Shown one piece after another: positions 36,389-47,728 of a DNA stretch of 64,000 nucleotides. Within the stretch, counting starts at the first letter, position 1. The number at the start of each line of letters is the position of its first letter. The translations under genes and the position numbers were made by a program. Origin of the DNA: Serilophus lunatus (taxonomy: Eukaryota; Chordata; Aves; Passeriformes; Eurylaimidae); assembly GCA_013399895.1 (NCBI GenBank), contig VXBA01001685.1, positions 62,001-126,000 on the forward strand, in the 5' to 3' direction. The notes below the pieces were generated by a model. The model saw nothing but the letters and a program-made list of their open reading frames with translations. It searched no databases and was not told the DNA's origin.

Positions 36389-38856
36389 GTTTTGGTAAAG
36401 AGCTCAGCTGAGTGTGAATTAGATACTTTAGCTCCACTACAAACTGGAAAAAAGGACTGCTTTTGTCCTTTCACAGCTGGACTTGAGGCATCAGAGATGG
36501 GTTTTCATTGCCCAAAGCCAGATGCTGAGTCTGTGGAAGACCCGGCAACTGAAAAACATGGAGCTCAGAAATCCTAAACAGCAACCTCTGTGTTTGGGAG
36601 GGGCCTCTTTCCAGCTGGTGTGTTGTTGTGAAAAAGTGGTAAGAAGTCATCTCAGTTTCAGGTCACTGCCAGGAAGAGAGAGACACAAAGTGGAGGCAGT
36701 TCAGAGGGAGAATGAACAAAATGATGAGAGGTAGCTGAGCTAGATTTGTTTCTGAACTGCAATTGAGAAAATCAAATCTGCCTGGCTTGGACAAATGACA
36801 GTGAAGAGTTCAGTCTGACAATCAAGTAGCCATGGCTTCTTGAATAACTGTAAATGGGTTGAGTGAGGCAGTGACGCAGTCTTGATAAATCTCCAGGTTG
36901 GCTTAAGGGTGTAAATAGTGAGGTTAGAGAGAAAATGGTCTTGGCCCGGGACCAGGTCTTGGCTGAGACTATGGTTCTCTTTTGACTTGACCACTGCAGA
37001 TGGCAATACTGAAAATGAGTCTACTGCATGCCTGTAGCACAGGCTGACCTTTACCTCATTCCCATTGGAGACACACGAAATATGAGAGCTCTTGTTCAGT
37101 GTCATTTCCTCTTCGGGTTCTGAACTGTAATCAATGTCTGTTGACATTGCTTGTGAACTAGAAGCTTGAATACTAATCCTTGAAGGGAACAGCAAATGTT
37201 CATGTTGCAAAATGCTATAGCAGAACCAGGATTGAATGCTGAGCAGTGAATGGATGGTCTTGGTAACCCATAGGATAGAGGAACAGGTTTACTCAATTTG
37301 AATAGGTTTTTCCTCCTGATGCACCCTAATGGTCAATTGAAGGGATAGACTAAATCTTTCAGAATAAAAGCATCCAGTCCTGTGCAAGCACTCCATGAGT
37401 GATGCTGGCATAACCTCGTAAGTGAGCCTTGGAGTTTACATTGTCTTGATAAACTTAGTACCGATTGGTCTACATGAAACTTTTGTTTCCGAATGTGTGG
37501 AGACTCAGGCAGATGTCACAGTTTTCATTGTGCTTAAGATGTATTTTCAAGATCTCCTTCCAAATCACAAAGCCAAGAAATGTCAAAAGCAATCAAACCA
37601 AAATTCCAGCAAACTCCTGACGATGGGCCTCTAGACCTCAGCTGATAATAAAAGGATTGATAAATAGCAAATGGTTCAAGTTTTACATCTAACCTAATTA
37701 ACAGGGAAGATAATTATTTCTGATCCACAGAAAATATTTTATTCCTTCAGTCTGAAATTAAACAAGCCATTTTGATTTGGGATTATTTAATTTTTTGTTT
37801 TTGTTGTTAAAGAAATGCTACCTAACAAAAAGACAGGTGAATTTCAAAATGAAAGGAATAATCTGGGAATACAAAGTCATATGGGAACACATTTACTACA
37901 CATTTTGTGTCCAAAATGTAAAAACAGAATCTTGGGGTGGCTTACAATATTTTTTCCTGTGCTTGTCAAGTTGAACTTAATTACTTCAGCGATTTCTATT
38001 ATTCAATCACCAGCAAATTCCTTTCTGTGGGCTCATTGCATGATATTCCCAAAGGGAAGCCTAGATCCAGTCCTTTTTGTTGAAATGTGCCTGAGCAGGG
38101 AAAGATAATGTATGTTATCTGTCACTATCTCCTCTCCCACTCAGAAGCTCACAGGGCTGCCTTTTCTTTTACAGGAAGATCTCTCTTTCTTCCTGGAATC
38201 TAGCACTGCTTTCTCATCCCAGCTGCCTTCCATCCATACAGAAGTGTGGGGCAGACCAGGCCTTGTAAACAAGGTGATGATGCACTACAGGAGGAGAAGG
38301 TTGACCTCACAAATATTTGGATTTCCAAAGTGTCTGGTCTGATGAGCTGAGCTAGCTGAAGCTATAGGGCAGACAGCAGCATCACTATATTCAGCTGTCT
38401 TGCAAACATCCTGCAGACAGCCTTCTCAGGGGGGAGAGAAATCAGAAAACAGCCACAACAACCACTGAGAGAAAAAAAGAAGTGTCCTGTCTTGCATGAG
38501 TGAAATTTATGTGAATAATAAAATGATGCTGCTCCACAGATGATATGTCAGTAAAGTGGGCCTTACCTGGCCCCAAATCTTTGGTATTTTAATGTATTTC
38601 CTGATTCTGTAGGTTACAGCTGCACTGTTGCACATATATGCACATAACACTTAATGATGCATAGGAGAGATGAAACCGCCTTTATCTCCTCATTGCCAAT
38701 GCCCCCTTTATCTTTGTTTTAAAGGCTTGATTGAGCATTGAGAAATCTGCCTTGTTACAAGTCAAACTAAAAGCATACTCCAAAAGAGGAAGACATTCTT
38801 ATTTATATTAGTTAATTGCTTGTTTGCATAATTACTCACTCTGAACTGTAACTTAC
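36389..38856. other. Non-coding unique sequence
   Basis: No gene or repeat is recognised. The longest open frame (156 codons, minus strand, 36740-37210) has no recognisable domain, no obvious promoter or splice context, and ordinary composition. I treat it as chance. Confidence 0.58.
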
Positions 38857-39057
38857 AATAAAATCTTCGCTTCCGTCGATACAGCTATTGTTACATCCTG
38901 TAGCATGTCAGTCCCAGCAGTCACATGCTGGAGCTGGGAAGGCGGCTTTGTAAAGGTGAGCTTTACAGTCCAGCTTCGATTATCAGATAGCTTCTCAATC
39001 AGTCCCAAGATGTCTTCTTCAATTCCACCTGTCTTCCAAGTTCTTCATCATATTTCA
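38857..39057 (-). other. Exon-like segment on the minus strand, frame broken
   Basis: On the minus strand a 201-base segment lies between a good acceptor (a pyrimidine-rich 'cacttgctttattacag' just before 39057) and a strong donor ('gtaagt' just after 38857). Most of it, from about 39047 to 38857, is open in one frame for about 63 codons. That frame gives a mixed hydrophilic peptide containing SWTVKLTFTKPP and TAGTDMLQDVTIAV. The first about 18 codons read sensibly only in another frame (KYDEELGRQVELKK), and every frame has a stop if the whole segment is used. Six CG dinucleotides survive, unlike the neighbourhood. It may be a decayed coding exon with one frameshift, a non-coding RNA exon, an assembly indel, or chance. 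I do not recognise the protein family. Confidence 0.3.
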
Positions 39058-42000
39058 CTGTAATAAAGCAAGTGTAAAGGGATGATCAGCAGGATTTGAC
39101 ATTAGTGAAAAACAAGGACAGCTTTTAGTGTTAAGCATGTGTTTTTTGACTTTGACATCTCTGCCATGGGTGTATGGGAATGTGTGTCCCTGCATATTAA
39201 AACCAAACCAAAGCAGAACACTGTTTGAGTGTGGAAGAACAGTCACAAGAAAGATGTTTACATACAGCAGAATGTGTTCAGGTGAGACTGGGATCAGGGT
39301 AGGTGACATGTCTTTATACACCAGAGTTCTAAAAAAGGGTAAAAGAAAGTAATGCCTTGCACAGCCTCCTTAAACAAGAAAGAATTTATTTTCCCAAGCT
39401 AATTCAATTTCCTTTGTTGTTGTTAATATGTAAAAACAGGAAAAGAACATTGTAAAAAAAACTGCTGGGACCTGTGGGGCTTTGTGAGCCCTTGACGGCC
39501 CTTACAGTGAACCTCAGTAATTCAAGAACAATTTTTCACCAGCACTGAAGATAAACATAGTCTCTGTTTGAATGTCCAGCCCAAGTCAATGATGAAACGG
39601 TGTGTTCTGTTAGGCTAATATGACAGCAGAGGCCAGGGAGTCCAGCCTACAAAATTAAAGTGAACAAAAGGTTTACAAAGGAGCCTTGAACATCATGTTC
39701 GTCTTTCACCCACTCTAAGCTATGAGGTGTGACCCTGCCTGAATTGGAAGGATCTGACAAAGAATCAGGTTCTGATCACATTTATTTTGGCTGTGGCTAG
39801 CATAAACCCAGGAGCAGAGCTGGAAGTCTTCCCTCACCGCAAGTGCCCTCTGGGATACACTTTTCCTGGGCCAAGCTGAGCCAAACTGTCAGGAGACAGC
39901 ATTTATGGATGCATGTACATCAGGGACAGCCCAAGTTCTGCTTGTTTTCTAAACATGGCCAGAGGGTGTCTTAGAAAGCCAGCAAGTTTCCAACCTTGGC
40001 GAGATGAAGGTTGATGCAAGCAGGGCATAGGTCAGGTCACTGGATCTGGCTTTCAGATGAGGAGGTGGATCACACTGAAGGATCTGAGATTTTACATTGT
40101 TAATAGCTATAGCTGCTCTGGTTTTGCGATCTACTCTGTTTTGCCCTGGGGCCCATGCCTTTCCTAGTTGGCAAAATGCAACATTCTGGTGGCCTCCTAC
40201 TTCCCTTCTGTCAAAGATACCTGTCTCAGAGGAAAGCTTCATGAGATGACAGGATGGTTTGCTTTGTGATCAGTTCCATTGTGTCTAGATTGGAAACAGG
40301 ACTTGGCAAACACATTGTCCAAACAGAAAAGGAGAGGACATTATCTAGGTGACTGGTTGGATGTCTCTCAGCATGTCCCTGGAGTTTTACAGGATAAGCC
40401 TAGTAGTTGTCTGCTAATGGGCAGAAATGACTGGTATCTTCTCGGCAGTTTCTGCTCCCATGTTTCCCAACATCTCTTCCAAACATGTGGGTATCCCAAG
40501 GAGGAGCCAGTGCCTGTGGGAGGGAGAGGGTAACAAGCCTTGTGTCCGTGTAAGCGTTACAGTTTAGTCTTTGCTCTCAGGGACACAAGCTGGCAATTTG
40601 CTTTGTAGTAACCCACATGACAACAGGAATAACATCAGGCGTAATTAGACAAAATGATGGTGTAAGTTCAACTCTTTTCCCCCAAAGCACCCAGCCCTCT
40701 CAACCCATTTTGAAACAATGCACCTTTTGTGGGGTCCAAGTAGCTTTTAAAAACACAATTGATTTCTTTCTTCCTCATCATAGAAAAGAGCTTGCTGCTT
40801 CGATAACGAATGCTGAAATGTCTCAGGGAGGATAGAGGCTGAAACAGGGAGGGGATAAGGCACCTCATCCCTCCCAGCTTTTTCTGATATCCTTTCAGCC
40901 CCCCCCTCACCTACCACCACCCATAAGATAATCATTGCTCCTTGTTAGTACAACTTTAAATGTTTTCCTTTCCACCCCTGCAACCCCCAACAGTATCCCC
41001 TATTGTTTTGGTGTTGGAAGTATACATGACGTAGTCATGATTCTGCCTTTTCTGAGGCCTTGTCAGGTTATGGATGATTGATCATGCTTCATCCATCTGA
41101 TGAAGCCTGTCAAAGAACAGCACAAAATTTTCCCCTCTGTCTCCTTCCCCTAAGTGTGACTTGGCTGAGAGGACTACTGTGCTGGGTTTGAATGGCAATT
41201 ATCTAAGTGTGTGGCTCCAGCTCCCCCTGCTAGCTCCCCTCTCTTTAAAAAAATGAGACTGAAATGTAATCAGATTTACTTTAATGAAGGGGGACTGAGA
41301 AAATACATCCCATGAAAAAGAACTTTGTGGGCAATCCAGGTCCCACACCATAAACAAAATCAAGTCACTCTATATTAGTGTAGAGAAACCTTCAATACAG
41401 AAGAAACTCTGTTTATGCTCACTCCTTCCTTATCACAGCTTTCTAGCCAGGCCATTAAACTGCTTTGTACCCACTCTGTGCCACATCCCCATGTAGATGT
41501 ATGTGTACGTGACTTATGGGTAACAGAATTGGTTGTGGAAAGGCAGCACCAGGGCAAAAATGGACCAGATTCTGAATGCTTTGACTGCAGTTTGAGATGG
41601 TTTGGAGTTCTTTGGTGAAATATGAGTCATTTTAATACTAATACAAAGCTAAGAACTGTGGGGGTTTTATCGGTTTGGCTGTCTGTTTTTTGTGCATCTT
41701 TAAGGCATTTAGATATGAAGCATGATGCCAACCACTGCAGCATTATTAACATTTTAAGTAGAAGATTGCACGTGACTGTGTATTATATCTATCTATGTGG
41801 GTGCATGTATCGTCCATAACTGAAATTGGTTTATAACTCTACCAAGTTATATTCTTTTTAAGGTCCCAATGAGATATTTAAGCAATCAATTTTTCAGACT
41901 TGCAGTTCAGTCATGTACATAAAACTTGGAAATAGTGGGCAGTAGTAGACAACATTCTGACAAAGCAGTCTTGAGAATTATTCATCTAGTCAATGGACCT

Positions 42001-45000
42001 TTGCTCAAGGTGCATTCTTCTTCAGCACAGTTCTTTTTCAGTGCTCTTAATTTTGGGATGCCCATCCATGTTCTTTCCTCAAGCTGGACAGTCATTATTT
42101 CAGCAAAATAACCCTACCCTGGCAAACTTTAATCCCAAAGTGATGCATATAAATTTTAGCACTGGCTTGAAAATATTGAAGCAGAATTTTTGGGACGTTG
42201 TATTCAACTTCCTGCACATGTAGGATTTAATTTTGCCACCCTAAAATTTCTGGGAAGCTTCAGGCCAGCAAATGAATGTTCCAGAAATTGTAATGTTGTG
42301 GAAACAGGGGATTGTTCATAAACACTTTTCCAAACATAACTACTAGGTTAACTGTTGACCGGATAGTACCCTGAGAGTATATTTTATTGACTGTGAATTC
42401 ATTAATAGTTAACTGGTGTTCAGACACTGAAACAATGCACTGATTCTTCATACTGAATCCTATCTCAGACAAATACAATAAGATGCCACGGTCTGTTGCT
42501 TTCTCAGCTCAACATTGCTGAGTGTTGATGTCAGAGAAAAGTCTTACTCTGTTAACAGCATTCCTAGAGCACTCTGTGGAACTGAGGGACCTACAGAAAA
42601 CTCAGAACCTTCACTGAGATACAGAGGCTGAACCTGCAAAACAGCATGAAACAAAAAATCCAACCAAACAAAATCACCCAAACAAACAAAAAAACCTCCA
42701 ACACTTTTGCTGCNGCAAAAGATAAAAGATGATGCAAATCCAGACCTAAAAAAGTCAGTGGAGTTCCCAGATCAGTAACATACACCTTGGGGAAAGACAG
42801 GCAGACAAAGGATCAAACCTGCCTGCTCCAGGACAAAACAAGAGTTTCCTGCTACCAAGTGTAGAAAGGTGCCTTGGGTTACCTGTTTATGTGTTTGGTT
42901 ACCTGTTTGTATGACTAGCTTTTGCTCCTGCAACCTGGAGCTTTTCTTTCTCAGCTTTCGTCCCCAGAAGTGTGGAGAGTTATTTGTAAACTTTATTGCT
43001 TTGCACGGCAGAGAGAGAAGAATTCATGTGTCCGCAGAGGTTTAAAAATGCTGAGTGCTGGATGTGAATGTTACTCATAGAGGGGTTTTGTTTCTGAGTC
43101 CTAGTGTCCCCAGAAACACAGGAAAAAGTGTTTATGTTTTGGAGTCCTACTGAACACCAGGAGGACAAACACTCTATATCTGTTGAAGGCTAAGGCCATT
43201 GCCGTAAGATTAACCAGAAAGGAAAAACATGTGGCAGCCATCCAGGAAACACAACTATCAGAAGGTAAACAGGCATAATTAACCAGAGACTCCAGAAAGT
43301 TGCACTACCAACAATATAAAAGACATGACTCCCTCTGAAGGCCCTCTTTCCTAGAAGGATGTATCTAAATTCAAGGCAAATATTTAGGGGTAAGAAATAG
43401 CTTTAAGGACATAGATAAAGCAAAGAAATAGACTCAGCCTTTGTTGTTGTTGTACACTGAGAATGGTGTTTTTGAAAGGCCAGAGAGTGCATTTCTGCTG
43501 ATGCCAGCCCCTAAGGAAAGACACACTTCTGCAAGAATTAATTGTTTGTTGTTTTTTTTTTTCTGGTAAAATGTATACGATAGTGAGGTCAGTAGGACTT
43601 TTTCCATCCCCACTTCTGAAATTGTTCTTGTTAGACTTGCTGTCTTCCTATGGAAAGCTTACCCCACTGGTCAGACTGCTTGGTCAGAAATGGTATCTAT
43701 GTGTTTCTGATAGATTTTTGTCCTAGGTTCATCAAATTGATTTATGTGCGTATGTACCTGCTGGTACCCTCATTATCTGCAACTGAAAATACCTCATTTT
43801 CTTGCACAACATATACTTACATCTTTCCCATTTTGAGCCTGCTGTCTGCAGCATTGAGGAAGTTTTTCCAGTTCACAGAGTTCTACTGTTTTACCTCTTC
43901 AGTCATGGCCAGCAAGTTGGACTTAATCATTCAAGCTTTTTTCTGTAGCCGTGAAAATTAAAGAGGAGTATGAAAGTCAGTAAAAACCATTTTTTGCCTA
44001 CAAAAAAGTAAACTTCTGTCTGCATTTTAATGTACTTCTTTCTATGAAAGATCAAGTGTATTTGATAGACTGGCAGTCTCTCAAATTTGCACTAGCAAAC
44101 AGAGGAAGAATTTATAAAGAATCAAGCTGCTTTACTCCTTCAAACAAATCTGTCTCTGGCTAATTTGTGTAGCAGTTAGACTTTCATTCCTCCTTAATCT
44201 TTCCTTTTACTTGGAACAGGTGATAGGTAAACTGATCCAATGTACCTATTGGGGTGGGTGTGTTGTACTGAAGGACTGTAGTCTAATTCTATGAATATTC
44301 ACATGCTAAAGGACTATTACATCTACAATCCAGTATTGTAGAAATAATTAGAAACAATTATTGTTGGTTGCATTACTGAAAATAGTAACCTGTATCAATT
44401 ACACTATATTTTTGGCATGCAATTATTAAAAAGATATATTCAGTAAGCCACTATGGTTTTCTGATTTTCTGGTTATGAGAGAAAAGTAAGGTATTTTTCT
44501 TTATCTACAGTTATAAAATCATCATTACTCTGGCGTAGTACTTTGGGTTGTAACAAACTATGCCTGCTACATCTTTGTCTCTAAATATCAGATGCTTTAG
44601 GCTATTTGAAATGCTGGTTGCATCCTCCCCTGCCCCCTCCCCTCAGTGCTTTCTTTGATATTTCCTGGTGAGATTGAGACCTAAGTGCAGTATGGATGAT
44701 GTTTTGTGACACAAAACCGTATGACTGCATTATATTTGCGTTCTATATATAAAGGGCAACAAATGTGACTAACATCATGGAATCTGTGGAATTCAAGGTT
44801 TTACACATCTAGTTCTGGAAGTTAGACTAGTGGCACAGGCCTGGGAACAGCTGCAGTTCTAGAATGCATCTTTCTGCCTACCTAGAGACCAGTAGTCTGA
44901 TTTTTTTTTTGCAATAGAATCTGCCCAAGCATTCATTTGAAAGTGACACATCCTGATGCTGAAAGACATTCCCAGGAAAGTTTCATCAGGGAGGAAATGG

Positions 45001-47686
45001 GAGAATATAACATCTCATAAACTCCCTGCGACTCCAGAACAAGGCCCAAAGGCTATCATTACTGAGATGCATACTGCTAGCGTCAGTTCCAAAAGAGGAT
45101 CTCAATTTATTGTGTGTTGGAAGTTTCTAGGGTCAGCTCCATCCTGCTAAGTGGTATAACAATATGTCAGTTGCACAATAGGAGTAACTTCACAGTATTC
45201 ATATGTCACTTCAACAAGAGAGCAGAAAAAAAAATACTCTTGTAGTTATAGGGTGGTTTGTTTTTTCTGACATTTAATTCTTACATGGCAGGCGTCAGTG
45301 CTTTAGTGGGACTAAAAACAAAATCAGTTCGAATAATTTTTGGACTAAAAACGAAATAATTAATAAAAACCAATTACAAGTCTGTGCTTCCTATCCTTTA
45401 CAAAATTCTCTGTTTCTTTTTTTTTCCTTTTCATTGTCATGCCATGTCAGAGCTGATTATAAGGGACAGGCCTTATAGCATTACATGGGTGGGCTTTGGA
45501 CTATTGAGCTTCTGTTCTGTTCTGTAGATCACAGACCTCAGTTTTACTGTCTTTGCTCTCTCCCTAACCCAGTGAAAACACTGAAGTGAAATCCCAGAGG
45601 TAAATTTTTTAGCCTTGAGTCTAAGTTCATGGATTCTGCGATAGAAGGAAAGGGTCATATTTCACAGTCACAGACCAATCACAAAGGAGTTTCTATTGTA
45701 ATGGAAAACTAAATAGCAAGTGTGGCTCTTGCTTCACAATTACCCAGTGTCATAGTGGCTGACCTCTAAAGATAGGCTAGATTGTGTCCAGTCACCGTCT
45801 GACACAGAACAAGACCATCCAACAGAGGACACTCATAAGGCAGCTCTGCCAGGCTGCTGCCATCCTATTACAGAGATATGGAATGCAGAAATGGTGAGAC
45901 GCAGGCAGTATTGTAAGCAACACAACAGGAAATGCTCCCTGCAGAAGTGAAGGCAGAGGCAGGAGGAGAAGGGGACAAGGGCTTACATGACCATATTTAG
46001 ACAAACATAAACCCATAGAAACACCGTCCCTCAATTCCACTAAATTTTTAGTTCCAGAGGTGCTTAGGAGCATTATGTAAAATGAAATAAAACCTTGTCA
46101 AGTTGACATGTGACAGAGAGGACAGCTAACTCCTGCCATTAATGCCCTTTGCATCTTTCATGTAAGGAAGGTGTTTCTTACCCTTGCTTTCCTACCTTCT
46201 ACAGGGAGCAAGAAGTACCATTACAGGAGGTGAGTGTTGTGTTTGGACCCTGACTGCTTTCTCTGCCATATATTGCAATGTATAAACAAGCTTCTACAAC
46301 TGCATGATGAACCACTTTACTTTCTGGGAAGAGCCTGGCCTAAAGAGCAGCCTGACATAAAAACTGACTTGCAATAAACAGAGCTGGATGCATTTTATTC
46401 CTTGTTTTTTTTGTGATATCCCTAAAATGTAATCTGAGAGACCTTTCTAGTGTGCATAGATATGTTCTGGGTTGTCCAGGACTGGGAAGATTTATCAAAA
46501 TAAGGGAAGCAAATTGTTAAGATTTGTCTTAGAGTAGCAACCTTGGTCTCAGCCTTAGTCTGAGAAACTGTCTCCTAAATTGCTGGAAACGTTCAGCTGT
46601 TAATCTGTTGCTCAGCTGATCATTGTGCATAGCATAAATACCAGAGGACTCTTTGCTGCTTTAATTGTCCTTATCCAGGAAGGCCATCTTTCACTACAGA
46701 GAGAATGGCTCTCAAGTTCAAGTTCAACACATGATTGGAGCAGACTGGAAAGATTGGAATAAGTCAGTGATTTACCTTAGTTAATTGAAATCACTGCTGG
46801 GGGATGCAGGACACCAGAAGGGGATGGTGGAACTGATTACTCAAAATCAAGTCAAAACCTAAATTTCTTACTCTATTCAGGCCTTCCCCATATGGAGAAA
46901 GGAATATAGGAGCAGATCTCGTCCTCTCACTAGTTTAAGTAACAACAACTGAGTAGTCATGTGCAAGTGAGTTCCCCATCATTTCCTGTTGTCACCTGTG
47001 ATCTGTAAACCTGAGGAAATTCAGAAGTTCATTCATAACCTGTAGGAGAACAGGACTGTGGGCTTAGGCACATGGAGTGGCATATCAGCCCTGAGCCCTT
47101 TCTCTGCATCCTGGCCAGTGGGGCTTCATACGCACACAAAGGTCTGCGAGGAATGACAAGGCAAGGATGTGGCCCAGGTTACTGAGCACACTAAGCAGCT
47201 CCCTTTGGCATGGATCTGCCAGCTGTTGCTCTGAGGTACCTGTAGGTCTTCTCTGATGAGGCAGGAGAGGGGTGTGCTGGGTATGTGGGAGAAGGCATTG
47301 TGCCTGCTGCAACTCATTCAAGGCACATTTTTTCCAGAAGTGATACTATGGCCTATGTTCTTCCAAACAATTGCAACAGGAAAGCCCTACCCGTCATCTC
47401 TTACTCTATTTCCTCTTCCTTCCCTCTCTCCAGATTGGGCACCAGTGCCACAGAGCAGTGGGGACTTGTGGATATCCTGTCAGGACAGCCCATATTATGC
47501 CTCTCCAAGGCCAAAGGGAGATGTCAGCCACTCCACAATCCTTGTGCAGCACTGGTGGAGTCCCTGAGGGTCAGGCAGGGTCAGAGCACAGATGGGACTC
47601 CTATTCCATTCCTGTTCAAATACCCAGTGGGTGACTGTTAGTTTCCAGTGTTGGTCTTTTGGTTACTCCTTCCCTGTGTGCTAAGT
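39058..47686. other. Non-coding unique sequence with weak LTR-like traces
   Basis: No gene is recognised. Seen here are an LTR-like start word at 41178, an ambiguous base at 42714 in an A/C-rich patch (42645-42705), and a 20-bp near-tandem repeat of GGTTACCTGTTT at about 42877-42914. There is also a TGTTGAAGGC...TATAAAA arrangement at 43181-43321 that could be an old LTR. A 17-base palindrome lies at 44701-44717 shortly before a TATATATAAA at 44744-44753. None has defined element ends. Open frames are all about 100 codons or less. Confidence 0.55.
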
Positions 47687-47688
47687 AT

Positions 47689-47728
<40 letters not shown>
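47687..47728 (+). repeat. (TG)n microsatellite
   Basis: About fifteen perfect TG units (47694-47724) flanked by TATG variants. The same strand orientation as the 36.3 kb array is coincidental. Confidence 0.97.

Noticed and set aside
36740..37210. 156-codon open frame, minus strand
   Set aside because: No recognisable domain or targeting signal; treated as chance.
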